From Catillopecten margaritatus gill symbiont (GTDB taxonomy: Bacteria; Pseudomonadota; Gammaproteobacteria; PS1; Pseudothioglobaceae): a DNA stretch of 64,000 nt. The stretch's first letter is position 1. The number at the start of each line of letters is the position of its first letter. Where the stretch lies: positions 868,001-932,000 of the forward strand of contig CP138327.1 of assembly GCA_037956075.1 (NCBI GenBank), in the 5' to 3' direction. The notes beneath the pieces are model-generated. The model ran no database searches. It was given only the letters and a program-made list of their open reading frames with translations, and was not told the origin of the DNA. This document shows positions 28,901 to 38,256 of this stretch, in pieces. Both the position numbers and the translations under genes were made by a program.

Positions 28901-29854
28901 ATGCAAGTTAAATTTAAAAAAATTGATGAATTTGCCGTTGGACAACGCTTAGATAATTACTTATTAAAGCATTTGAAGGGAGTGCCGAAATCGCATATTT
29001 ATCGGGTGATTCGCAAGGGTGAAGTGCGGGTTAATAAAGGCAGAAAAAAAGCAGATTACAAATTAATATTAGGTGATGTGGTGCGTGTGCCGCCAATTCG
29101 TGTGTCTGAAACCACCACGGCTAAAGCTTCTGAAAGTCTTAAAAAATTACTCACCGACAGTATTTTGTATGAAGATAAGGGCTTGCTGATACTCAATAAA
29201 CCGAGTGGTTTGGCGGTTCATGGCGGGAGTGGGATTGATATTGGTGTGATTGAGGCATTACGGGATATGACCAATATTCCCGTTGAATTAGTGCATCGGA
29301 TTGATCGTGCGACTTCGGGGGTGTTGTTAATTGCTAAGAAGCGCTCGGTGTTGAAAAATCTGCACCAGCAACTGGTTGAGCATCAAATGGAGAAACGCTA
29401 TACTGCTTTGGTAAAAGGCACTTGGTCAAAAAAACGCCATACTATTGATGCACCGTTGTATCAAAATTCGCGTTGCACGGTGGTGGATGCGAAGGGCAAA
29501 GAAGCGGTGAGCCATTTTCAACCGCTCAAAAATTTTGATAGCATTGATGCATCTTTGGTGGAAGTATTGATTGAAACAGGGCGAATGCACCAAATTCGTG
29601 TCCATGCACAGTATGCAGGTCATCCGTTGGCAGGGGATGACAAATATGGTGATAGAGAATTTGATAGAAAAGTACATTCTCAAGGATTAAAACGCTTATT
29701 TTTACACGCTCATCAACTGACTTTTACCAATCCAACAACAGAAGAAATTCAAACCGTGAAAGCACCTCTGTCAGTAGAATTACAAGATTTTTTACAGCTC
29801 TTAGCATTTACACCCACGCCCGGCGTGGGTGTAAATGCTAAAAGAAAACAATGA
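28901..29854 (+). CDS. rluC: RluC, 23S rRNA pseudouridine synthase
   Basis: 317 residues. The N-terminal S4 RNA-binding domain (QRLDNYLLKHLKGVPKSHIYRVI) is followed by the pseudouridine synthase domain with the catalytic aspartate in HRIDRATSGVLLIAKK and the RMHQIRVHAQYAGHPLAGDDKYG motif. RluC modifies U955, U2504 and U2580 in E. coli. The last ~16 codons lie on a 41-bp palindrome (29801-29841), giving an odd tail rich in P, T and G. The stop overlaps ubiA (ATGA). Confidence 0.93.
   Translation: MQVKFKKIDEFAVGQRLDNYLLKHLKGVPKSHIYRVIRKGEVRVNKGRKKADYKLILGDVVRVPPIRVSETTTAKASESLKKLLTDSILYEDKGLLILNKPSGLAVHGGSGIDIGVIEALRDMTNIPVELVHRIDRATSGVLLIAKKRSVLKNLHQQLVEHQMEKRYTALVKGTWSKKRHTIDAPLYQNSRCTVVDAKGKEAVSHFQPLKNFDSIDASLVEVLIETGRMHQIRVHAQYAGHPLAGDDKYGDREFDRKVHSQGLKRLFLHAHQLTFTNPTTEEIQTVKAPLSVELQDFLQLLAFTPTPGVGVNAKRKQ
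29801..29841. repeat. 41-bp near-perfect palindrome at the rluC 3' end
   Basis: Arms 29801-29820 and 29822-29841 are exact 20-bp reverse complements around a single C. It is inside the coding frame of rluC and ends nine bases before the ubiA ATG. It may be an inserted repeat, a terminator or a translation-modulating hairpin. Confidence 0.85.
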
Positions 29855-30693
29855 ATACTTATTTTCGGCTGATGCGTCTTGATAAGCCGATTGGCATCTA
29901 CTTATTATTGTGGCCTACGCTATGGGCATTATTCTTGGCAGCGGAGGGTTTTCCTGATCCTAAAATCTTACTCATTTTTGTCATCGGCACGATTTTGATG
30001 CGTAGTGCGGGCTGTGTGATTAACGATTATGCTGATAGGAAAATCGACAAATTGGTCGAACGCACCCAGCATCGCCCGATTACTTCGGGGGAAATCAAGC
30101 CTAAATCTGCATTGATTTTATTTTTTGCAATGATGTTAATCGCTTTTGTATTGGTATTATTTACAAATCTATTGACAATACAATTGTCCATTATCGCAGG
30201 GGCATTGGCAACGCTTTACCCTTTTACCAAACGCTGGACGCACCTGCCACAGTTTGTTTTGGGTGCGGCATTTGCGATGAGTGTGCCGATGGCATTTGCT
30301 GCTACGAATGGCGAAGTGCCTGAGGGTGCGTGGTGGGTTTTTTTGGCAACGGTGATTTGGACGGTGATTTACGATACAATGTATGCGATGGCAGACAGGG
30401 AAGAGGATTTAAAAATCGGGGTTAAATCCACTGCTATTTTATTTGCTAAGTATGACAAAGTGATTATTGGCATTTTTCAGATTTTTTTGCTGTTAATTTT
30501 GATAAAAATGGCAATGATATTCAATTTAGGCGATTTTTATGCCGTTTCTTTAGTCGTTGTTGCTGTTTTAATGACTTATCATCAAAAATTAATCAAAAAT
30601 AGAGTAAAAAATGACTATTTTAAGGCTTTTTTGCATAATAATTTTATTGGTCTGGTAATTTTTATTGGAATTGCGCTATCTCTTTCTGTGTAA
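29851..30693 (+). CDS. ubiA: UbiA, 4-hydroxybenzoate polyprenyltransferase
   Basis: 280 residues, about eight membrane segments. First Asp-rich motif NDYADRKID (within GCVINDYADRKIDKLVERTQHRP) and second motif YDTMYAMADREED, both Mg2+-diphosphate sites. It prenylates 4-hydroxybenzoate in ubiquinone synthesis and fits with the ubiE-ubiJ-ubiB genes at the window start. The start overlaps rluC by 4 bases. Confidence 0.96.
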   Translation: MNTYFRLMRLDKPIGIYLLLWPTLWALFLAAEGFPDPKILLIFVIGTILMRSAGCVINDYADRKIDKLVERTQHRPITSGEIKPKSALILFFAMMLIAFVLVLFTNLLTIQLSIIAGALATLYPFTKRWTHLPQFVLGAAFAMSVPMAFAATNGEVPEGAWWVFLATVIWTVIYDTMYAMADREEDLKIGVKSTAILFAKYDKVIIGIFQIFLLLILIKMAMIFNLGDFYAVSLVVVAVLMTYHQKLIKNRVKNDYFKAFLHNNFIGLVIFIGIALSLSV

Positions 30694-30767
30694 AGGCTTT
30701 ACCGTCATAAATTCACTATAATTTTTAAGGTTTTTCTAAATAAACATACGCTTTTCAATAAAAACAC

Positions 30768-30795
30768 TTGACAATCTCTTTATTTACAGTAAAAA
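30768..30795 (+). promoter_or_regulatory. Promoter of the small membrane protein gene
   Basis: A consensus -35 TTGACA (30768-30773) is followed after 16 bases by TAAAAA (30790-30795), a weak -10. The start codon at 30842 is preceded by a strong GAGGGG ribosome site. The -10 choice is uncertain. Confidence 0.45.
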
Positions 30796-30841
30796 GTTAG
30801 TTACTAGCTGCACATTTTTTATAACTAAAAGAGGGGAAGAT

Positions 30842-31063
30842 ATGTTTGATACTATTATTGGTTCATTCAAGAAGTTAACAGAAGCTGGTTTAGCATTAAT
30901 CGCTTTAGCAGTAGTTTTACAAGTAATTTTTGGTAATAAAGTACCATTTATTGGTGGCGATGTCATTGGTACAATTACTAAAATTGTAGGCGACCTTGGT
31001 TCGCATGGACTAGTTGGTTTAGCTGCAATTGCTGTGATTTATTCTTTATTTACGCGTAAGTAA
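30842..31063 (+). CDS. Small hydrophobic membrane protein of unknown function
   Basis: 73 residues, not recognised. Helix 1 (TEAGLALIALAVVLQVIFG, residues ~13-31), a Gly-rich amphipathic middle (GGDVIGTITKIVGDLGS) and helix 2 (GLVGLAAIAVIYSLF, ~56-70), ending in basic TRK. There is no cleavable signal. It is monocistronic with its own TTGACA promoter, a very good ribosome site (GAGGGGAAGATATG) and its own terminator, which suggests high expression. Candidates include a pilin-like, channel-like or bacteriocin-like peptide; none can be supported further. Confidence 0.8.
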   Translation: MFDTIIGSFKKLTEAGLALIALAVVLQVIFGNKVPFIGGDVIGTITKIVGDLGSHGLVGLAAIAVIYSLFTRK

Positions 31064-31081
31064 AGAATAAGCAAGTCTAAG

Positions 31082-31113
31082 AACCCGCTTTTTTTTAAAA
31101 GGGCGGGTTTTTT
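31082..31113 (+). terminator. Terminator of the small membrane protein gene
   Basis: AACCCGC (31082-31088) pairs with GCGGGTT (31103-31109) across a T/A-rich loop and is followed by a T tract. The A-tract equivalents allow only + strand use. Confidence 0.85.
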
Positions 31114-31142
31114 ATCGCTTACCAAAAAGTTTGTTAAAAGAA

Positions 31143-31958
31143 TTAAATGCCTCTTAACAACTCATTAATGCCCACTTTGGAACGGGTTTTTGCATCTACC
31201 TGTTTAACAATTATTGCACAATAAAGCGAATAACTACCATCTTTAGAAGGCAAGTTACCAGAAACGACAACTGAACCCGCTGGCACACGACCATAAGTTA
31301 CTTCACCTGTTTCACGATTGAAAATCTTAGTCGATTGACCAATATACACCCCCATTGAAATCACCGCACCTTCTTCAACAATCACACCTTCAACCACTTC
31401 TGAGCGTGCACCAATAAAGCAATTATCTTCAATAATCGTCGGGCTTGCTTGTAATGGTTCTAAAACACCGCCGATACCCACACCACCTGATAAATGCACA
31501 TTTTTACCAATTTGTGCACAAGAGCCAACTGTTGCCCAAGTATCAACCATCGTACCCGAATCGACATACGCACCGATATTAACATACGAAGGCATTAACA
31601 CCGTGTCTTTACCAATGAATGAACCACGACGCGCCATTGCAGGTGGCACAACACGAACCCCCATCGCATCAAAATCAGCAGCAGACATATCAGCAAATTT
31701 TGAAGGTACTTTGTCGTAATATTGCGTAAAACCACCTGCCATCGGCACATTGTCTTCCAACCTAAATGAAAGCAAAACTGCTTTTTTCAACCATTCGTTA
31801 ACCACCCAATCACCCACACCTCGCTGCTCCGCTACACGGGCCTTGCCCGTGTCAAGCATCTGAATTGCCTCAGCAACGGCTTCTTTAATTTCTGCACTCG
31901 CAGTTTGTGGGGTTAGGTTGGCACGCTCTTCAAAAGCTGCTTCGATAATTTCTTTCAT
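31143..31958 (-). CDS. dapD: DapD, tetrahydrodipicolinate N-succinyltransferase
   Basis: 271 residues. The left-handed beta-helix hexapeptide pattern is clear in the middle ([32 protein letters not shown], then [34 protein letters not shown]). It makes N-succinyl-2-amino-6-oxopimelate in lysine and meso-diaminopimelate synthesis. It stands alone on the minus strand, 68 bases downstream of gcvP. Confidence 0.97.
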   Translation of the reverse strand: MKEIIEAAFEERANLTPQTASAEIKEAVAEAIQMLDTGKARVAEQRGVGDWVVNEWLKKAVLLSFRLEDNVPMAGGFTQYYDKVPSKFADMSAADFDAMGVRVVPPAMARRGSFIGKDTVLMPSYVNIGAYVDSGTMVDTWATVGSCAQIGKNVHLSGGVGIGGVLEPLQASPTIIEDNCFIGARSEVVEGVIVEEGAVISMGVYIGQSTKIFNRETGEVTYGRVPAGSVVVSGNLPSKDGSYSLYCAIIVKQVDAKTRSKVGINELLRGI

Positions 31959-32026
31959 AATAAATCCTTTAAGTCTAAAAAATCAACATTATATCAGATA
32001 GCAAAAACTTCATTCACCACTAACGA

Positions 32027-34822
32027 TTACTCAAAATCATCGGTCGTAATGCACGAACAAAATAAATTCCTATCGCCATACACATTGTCAATGCGTTTCA
32101 CTGGCGGGAAATATTTATTTGCCACCAATGATTCAACTGGATATAAAGCCTGCCTTCTTGTGTATGGGTAATGCCATTCCCCTGCCATTTCCACGGCAGT
32201 ATGCGGAGCATTTTTGAGTGGGTTGTTTTCCCTGTCCCATTCGCCTGAAATCACTTTTTGAATTTCATCGTGAATGCCCACCATCGCTGTGATAAATCTA
32301 TCAATTTCACGCTTTGATTCACTCTCTGTCGGTTCAATCATCAGCGTGCCTGCCACTGGGAATGACATTGTTGGCGAGTGAAAACCGTAGTCCATTAAAC
32401 GCTTGGCGATGTCTTCCTCACTGATACCACTTTGTTCTTTTAAGGGGCGAATATCGATGATACATTCGTGTGCCACCATTCCTTGACTGCCACGATAAAG
32501 AATGGGGAAATAATCTTTTAACTCATCGGCAATATAGTTGGCACTGACAATCGCAACCTCAGTGGAACGCTGCATGCCCTGCTTGCCAAGTAATTTAATA
32601 TACGACCAAGAAATCGGCAAAATTGATGCTGAGCCAAACATCGCCGCCGATACCGCATTCGAATCTTTGACCAATGGGTCGCCTGGCAAAAATTCTGCCA
32701 AATGTTGCTTAACACCAATCGGCCCCATACCTGGACCACCACCACCATGCGGAATGGCAAAAGTTTTGTGCAAATTAATATGCGACACATCCGCACCAAA
32801 CTCACCCATACGGGTGATGCCCACCATCGCATTTAGATTGGCACCGTCCAAATAAACCTGCCCACCTTTGGCGTGAATAATAGCGCAAATATTCTTAATT
32901 TCCACTTCAAAAACACCGTGGGTTGAAGGGTAAGTTACCATAATTGCTGATAAATTATCGGCATGTTTTTCTGCCTTCGTCTGTAAATCATCAATGTCAA
33001 TATTGCCCGACTCATCACATTTTACAATCACCACTTTCATCCCTGCCATCACCGCACTGGCAGGGTTTGTGCCGTGTGCTGATGAGGGAATAAGACAAAT
33101 ATTACGATGAGAATCGCCACGAGAATCGTGATAAGCATGAATGGCAAGCAACCCTGCGAACTCACCTTGAGAACCCGCATTTGGTTGTAACGACACCGCA
33201 TCATAACCTGTTATTTCTGCCAAAGCATATTCCAAATCTTTGAATAATCGTTGATAGCCTTGCGTTTGCTCGGTCGGTGCGTAAGGGTGTAATTGCGAAA
33301 ATCCTGGCAATGAAATTGGATACATTTGCGTCGCTGCATTGAGTTTCATCGTGCAAGAACCAAGGGCAATCATTGAGTGATTGAGTGCAATATCCTTGTT
33401 TTCTAAACGCTTTAAATAACGCATCATTTCTGTTTCCGAGTGATACAAACTGAATACTGGATGGGTTAAATATTTAGATTTTCTATCAATACTTGCATCA
33501 AGATTTGCCGAACCATCACTCACATCTGTAATTGAAAAAACCGATAACAAAGCCAATATTTCCGCATCAGTCGTGGTTTCATCCATCGCAATTGTTAATT
33601 GGTTATCGCTCAACAAACGCAAGTTAATCTTTTTTTTCTGAGCCTGTGAAAACAGGGTTTGTGCTTTATCCGTCTTAATCGTAATCGTGTCAAAAAACTG
33701 CTCACTGACCAATTCAAACCCTGCTTCTGTCAAACTTTTTGCCAATGAAGTTGCCTTCAAATGCACCTTTGTCGCAATTTTTTTCAGCCCTTTTGCACCG
33801 TGATAAATACCATACGCCGCCGCCAAAACTGCCAACAAAACCTGTGCCGTACAAATGTTACTGGTCGCCTTATCACGACGAATATGTTGCTCACGCGTTT
33901 GCAATGACATACGCATCGCAGGGTTGCCGAGCACATCTTGCGACACGCCGATAATACGCCCAGGTACCATGCGTTTATACTCATCACGGGTTGCCAAAAA
34001 TGCGGCATGTGGACCACCAAAACCCATCGGCACACCAAATCGTTGCGAGTTACCGATGGCAATATCTGCCCCCATTTCAGCAGGCGTTTTAATCAACGCC
34101 AACGCCAAAATATCACAGGCAACAATCGTCAAAACACTCTGATTTTTAGCATTACTAATGTCAGCACTCAAATCCCGCACTTCGCCATTTGTTCCCGGCG
34201 ATTGCATCAACACTGCAAAACAATCAGCAAACTCGTTACCCTTAATATCTTCCACCACCAATTCAATCCCCAGCGGCTTTGCTCGCGTTTGTAAAATTGT
34301 AATCGTTTGTGGGTTGGTATTCACATCAATTAAAAATTTATTCGATTTATTCTTGCGATTAGCCCGCTTCGCCATCATCATCGCTTCCGCCGCAGCCGTC
34401 GGCTCATCCAACAACGAGGCATTGGAAATATCCATCCCCGTCAAATCCATAATCATCTGCTGGAAATTCAACAACATCTCCAAACGCCCCTGTGAAATCT
34501 CCGCCTGATACGGCGTATAAGCCGTATACCATCCAGGGTTTTCCAAAATATTACGCTGGATAACACTCGGCATCAGCGTGCCATAATACCCCTGCCCAAT
34601 AAAATTCGTCGCAATCGTATTCTGCCCCGCCAACTCCGTCGCCAACGCCAGCGTATCCCGCTCACTCATCCCTTCATCCACATCCATCCGATTACCAAAC
34701 AAAATGCTCTCAGGCACCGTCTTAGCCACAACATCCTCTACTGATTTGCGTCCAATCGCATTTAACATTGAAGCAATATCTGCCTCACTCGGTCCGATGT
34801 GTCTGTCTAAAAAGTCGCTCAT
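32027..34822 (-). CDS. gcvP: Glycine dehydrogenase (decarboxylating), P protein
   Basis: 931 residues, the single-chain (fused P1/P2) form. The N-terminal half has [14 protein letters not shown] and [23 protein letters not shown]; the PLP lysine is in [21 protein letters not shown]; the C-terminal half ends with the family's [17 protein letters not shown] segment. It decarboxylates glycine and transfers the aminomethyl group to lipoyl-GcvH. gcvT and gcvH are not in the window. Its ATG is at 34822, and the 82 bases upstream show no other gene. Confidence 0.97.
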   Translation of the reverse strand: [931 protein letters not shown]

Positions 34823-34904
34823 AATAAGATTGGATTTGCAAGTTTAAAGCGTGGATTTTAACCTTTTTTAAATAGAAAATACCACCTAAAAAATACCGTC
34901 TTTA

Positions 34905-35243
34905 CTAACCAGGTGGCCAACTCAAATTTCTGCCACCCAAACAATGCAGGTGAATGTGATAAACCGTTTGCCCGCCTTGTTCGTTGCAGTTCATAACAAC
35001 ACGGTAGCCGTCTTCTGCAAAGCCTAAATCTTTGGCGATTTTGCTGGCGGTTAAAGTGAGTTTTCCGATTAGAGCAGCGTCGTCTGCGTCATTTAGTGTG
35101 GCAATGTGTTTTTTAGGAATGACTAAAAAATGGTGGGGGGCTTGAGCGCCGATGTCGTGGAAGGCGAAGATGTCATCGTCTTCAACAATTTTTTTGGCGG
35201 GGATATCGCCAGCGATGATTTTACAAAATAGGCAATCTGACAT
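34905..35243 (-). CDS. hinT: HIT-family purine nucleotide hydrolase (HinT-like)
   Basis: 112 residues from the ATG at 35243. CLFCKIIAGDIPAKKIVEDDDIFAFHD at the N-terminus and the histidine triad HIHLHCLGG near the C-terminus define the branch. It hydrolyses adenosine 5'-phosphoramidates and aminoacyl-adenylates. An upstream in-frame ATG at 35294 lies inside the preceding gene and would add 17 non-homologous residues. Its ATG is 4 bases after the stop of the SQR-like gene. Confidence 0.93.
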   Translation of the reverse strand: MSDCLFCKIIAGDIPAKKIVEDDDIFAFHDIGAQAPHHFLVIPKKHIATLNDADDAALIGKLTLTASKIAKDLGFAEDGYRVVMNCNEQGGQTVYHIHLHCLGGRNLSWPPG

Positions 35244-35247
35244 AATC

Positions 35248-36375
35248 TTACCTATATTGGCGCAGATACCACCAGCCAAATATTTTTTTAGCAAGGTGCA
35301 ATAAGCGACAATTTGGCAACATTAAGCCACCTTTTTCTGTGCGTGAAACATACATACCTTTGTTATTTGAATCAACGATGCACATTAATTCAATTTTGAA
35401 AGTGTGGCTGGCATCTTTGCCGTCCAAAATGTCTAATACATTTTTAGCGGCGGCTTCGGCTTGTAAATCTGCCATATGGGCTTGTTTTGGCATCCAGTCT
35501 GGGCCAGGGAATGAGCCTGAGTCGCCCGCAACAAAAACAGCGTCAAGTGAAGTTTGGCAAAATTTATCAGCCTTAACCATTCCGCCTTCGCTACGCTCTA
35601 ATTTGGTATTATCAAACCAAGTATTACCTGTCATCCCTGGCATAAATAGAATTAAATCGGCATCAAATTCACCGCCTTCGGTAATGACTTTTTTGGCGGT
35701 AAATTCTTTCATTTTATTACCAAGATGCGTTTCAATATTGCGTTTTTTCATCTCTCTCAATAAACCTTCAACGGCTTTTTCACCCAATCTCGCACCCGGT
35801 TTTGGTGCAGGAGTAAAGAAAGTTAACTTAAAATTATCTCGTCGTTTTTCTTTACGAAGTTGCGTGTCTAAACCAAACAAAAATTCAAACATCGGCCCAC
35901 CACGCATCGCACTAGGTTCTTTTGGATTGCCAGCAAAACCGATGGCAATATTACCCCCATCCATCGCTTTGACTTTATCACGGATTTTTTCTGCCGCAGC
36001 CAAGCCTTCGCAAGGGGTAATGGCATTTTCAATGCCGGGTAATTTTTTGATAAAACGCCCACCTGATGCAATAATCAATGCATCGTTATCAACTCTAGCG
36101 CCATTATCAAGTAAAACTGTTCTACCCTCCTTTTCTAAACTCACTACTTTATTTGCCACATGTTGAACCGTCATACGATTGAAAAAATTATCCAACGGCA
36201 CAACAATGTCTTTTTCAGTCGCTGCACCCGATGGCACCCAAATTAAACTCGGCATATAAACCAATTCTGCCTTTGGGGAAATCAATGTTATTTCAACTTG
36301 TTGATTTAATTTTCTCAGCGTTCTAATTGCAGTTAATCCTGCAAAGCCTGCGCCAATAATCGTAATTTTTTTCAT
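35248..36375 (-). CDS. SQR-like FAD-dependent oxidoreductase
   Basis: 375 residues. Residues 1-30 form an FAD-binding Rossmann fold (TIIGAGFAGLTAI), a second GNIAIGFAGNP nucleotide fold starts near 141, and FVAGDSGSFPGPDWMPKQAHMADLQ is the C-terminal FAD motif of the sulfide:quinone reductase/flavocytochrome c family. The C-terminal KKIFGWWYLRQYR is amphipathic, as in membrane-associated SQR. Cysteines are at 122, 273, 332 and 356; the central Cys near 160 of classical SQR is replaced (MRGGPMFEF). Sulfide oxidation is plausible from context but not shown. Upstream gene is 1 base away. Confidence 0.8.
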   Translation of the reverse strand: MKKITIIGAGFAGLTAIRTLRKLNQQVEITLISPKAELVYMPSLIWVPSGAATEKDIVVPLDNFFNRMTVQHVANKVVSLEKEGRTVLLDNGARVDNDALIIASGGRFIKKLPGIENAITPCEGLAAAEKIRDKVKAMDGGNIAIGFAGNPKEPSAMRGGPMFEFLFGLDTQLRKEKRRDNFKLTFFTPAPKPGARLGEKAVEGLLREMKKRNIETHLGNKMKEFTAKKVITEGGEFDADLILFMPGMTGNTWFDNTKLERSEGGMVKADKFCQTSLDAVFVAGDSGSFPGPDWMPKQAHMADLQAEAAAKNVLDILDGKDASHTFKIELMCIVDSNNKGMYVSRTEKGGLMLPNCRLLHLAKKIFGWWYLRQYR

Positions 36376-36376
36376 T

Positions 36377-36805
36377 TTAATCCTTTTTTATATTATGGCA
36401 AAAATGCCCGTTATCAGGCTCTTCAACACTTTTAGCAATATTATCAATAAACGCCTGTAACTCATCAAATTCCAACACAGTCAAAATACGCGTAACAATC
36501 GTTGGTTCAACCCTCAGCGTACACATGCTGCCATCTTTAAGTTGGGTTTGCATTCCTGCTGCGTTCATCAGCAAACCATCACCTTCTTGTTCAAGAATTT
36601 GTTCCATTTCGTCTTGTAACTCATCATACAAGATTTGCAACTCATTTAACAGTTTATCACTGGTTTCATCAGAAATGGCAACAATCTCCCCTTGCACAGT
36701 GCCAAAACTTTCATCTTTTTCGGTAGTAAATTCTATACCCACTTTTGTTAAGCGATTTTTGAATTTTCCTGCAAGTATTGCATCAAAAAATATATAATCT
36801 AACAT
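36377..36805 (-). CDS. Conserved-looking protein of unknown function, upstream of the SQR-like gene
   Basis: 142 residues, not recognised. The N-terminal ~45 residues are mixed alpha/beta (FFDAILAGKFKNRLTKVGIEFTTEKDESFGTVQGEIVAISD), followed by an acidic coiled-coil-like helix (LNELQILYDELQDEMEQILEQEGDG) and an alpha/beta C-terminus. Soluble, no signal peptide. One base separates it from the SQR-like gene, so it is probably translated from the same mRNA. Confidence 0.75.
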   Translation of the reverse strand: MLDYIFFDAILAGKFKNRLTKVGIEFTTEKDESFGTVQGEIVAISDETSDKLLNELQILYDELQDEMEQILEQEGDGLLMNAAGMQTQLKDGSMCTLRVEPTIVTRILTVLEFDELQAFIDNIAKSVEEPDNGHFCHNIKKD

Positions 36806-36840
36806 CCTTACTTTTTATTAAAAACATCAGGAGTATTATA

Positions 36841-37422
36841 ATGTTAGACAAGAATACATTGGACGCTTTATTCACAAAAGCAAGAAGCCACAACGGCTGG
36901 CTGGATACTCCCGTATCAAATACAGAAATTAAACAGATTTACGAACTGATGAAATTTGGTGCAACCGCTGCCAATACTTGCCCTGCACGCATCACCTTTG
37001 TAACTTCAAATAAAGCGAAAGCAAAGCTCAAACCCCATTTAGACGACGGCAATGTCGATAAAGCCATGGCTGCACCCGTGGTTGCCATCCTCTCTTACGA
37101 CATAGAATTTTACGAAAAACTTGACAAACTCTTCCCACACACCGATGCCAAGAGTTGGTACGCAGGTAAGCCCGACAAAATCAAATCCGTCGGCGAAATG
37201 AACGCCACTTTGCAAGGTGCTTACCTAATGTTAGCAGCGCGTGCAGTTGGTTTAGACTGTGGTCCCATGGGTGGTTTTAATGCCGATACACTCAACGACG
37301 CATTTTTTCCCGATGGCAAAACCAAATCTATTTTTATCTGTGGCATTGGTCACGGTGATGTAGAAAAACTATTTCCAAGGTCACCTCGTTTAAGCTTTGA
37401 TGAGGCTTGCGCTATTATTTGA
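36841..37422 (+). CDS. rutE: RutE-like malonic semialdehyde reductase (nitroreductase family)
   Basis: 193 residues, family length. FTKARSHNGWLDTPVSNTEIKQIYELMKFGATAANTCPARITFV is the RutE N-terminus; SVGEMNATLQGAYLMLAARAVGLDCGPMGGF is the nitroreductase FMN/dimer motif. RutE reduces malonic semialdehyde in pyrimidine breakdown, but no other rut genes are near, so the physiological substrate is open. The start at 36841 follows CAGGAG; a longer frame from 36778 overlaps the divergent gene. Confidence 0.9.
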   Translation: MLDKNTLDALFTKARSHNGWLDTPVSNTEIKQIYELMKFGATAANTCPARITFVTSNKAKAKLKPHLDDGNVDKAMAAPVVAILSYDIEFYEKLDKLFPHTDAKSWYAGKPDKIKSVGEMNATLQGAYLMLAARAVGLDCGPMGGFNADTLNDAFFPDGKTKSIFICGIGHGDVEKLFPRSPRLSFDEACAII

Positions 37423-37444
37423 TCACAAACAAGGGGTAATAAAA

Positions 37445-38254
37445 ATGAAAGCATTTAACTTTACAGGTAATGGTTGGGAATATTTTAAGATATGGATTGT
37501 TAATATCTTGTTAACAATAATAACACTTGGACTCTATTATCCATGGGCAAAGGTTAGAAATTATCGTTATTTTTACGCCAATAGCCAGTTTGGCAATGCT
37601 GGTTTTGATTATCACGCTACGGGTAAGCAATTGTTCATGGGGTATTTGATTGCACTGGTTTTATTTTTTATTTATCAATTACTAAGCAACCTTGTACCGA
37701 TAACTTCAGTACCTATATTAATCATACTTTTCTTGGCAATACCTTGGGTTATTTGGCGTAGTGTCAAATTTAGTATGCGTATGACCAGTTATGCCAATGT
37801 ACGCTTTAGTTTTGAGGGTGAATTATCACAATCTTATCTCAATTTCTTTATTTATCCTATTATTACACTGTTGGCATATGCGGCGCCAATCATTATTTTT
37901 TCCATAAGTGAGTCCCTATTATTTGCATCAATCTCTGCTGTCATTTTTTGGTCTATATCAATTTACATGTATGTGCTTACCAAGCAAAAAAATAACAGTT
38001 ATTTAATCAATGGTTTGCATTATGGGCAAGGAGTGTTCAAAACCCAGTTAGATACTCAAACATTTTTAATGATTGCACTTAAAGCAATTGGAATAATGTT
38101 GGCTGGCACCTTGGCATTTATTGCCTTGTCTTTACTCATACTTGGTATCTCCCCAGCTAATATTGACACCTTGTCTGCAGAATTTTTTATTAATTCTGAA
38201 TACTTTAAAATCGCTATTCTTTTTGCATACCCTTTACTTCTTGTCTTTTATACT
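37445..38254 (+). pseudogene. yjgN: yjgN/DUF898 membrane protein gene, 5' part, interrupted by the composite transposon
   Basis: 270 native codons, then 15 codons read into the IS end before a stop at 38296. Typical DUF898: FNFTGNGWEYFKIWIVNILLTIITLGLYYPWAKVRNYRYFYANS with repeated membrane segments and a TLGLYYPWAKVR motif. The missing 3' part is at 58601-58924, where TLGFGTPWAKIRMAKLM is the second copy of the same motif. Deleting 38257-58599 and one TTT joins the parts in frame (YTF-IIAYVITK), total 377 residues. Confidence 0.88.
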
Positions 38255-38256
38255 TT

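Noticed and set aside
35339-36166. Long + strand frame opposite the SQR-like gene
   Set aside because: It is the antisense shadow of a gene with clear FAD motifs and has no ribosome site.
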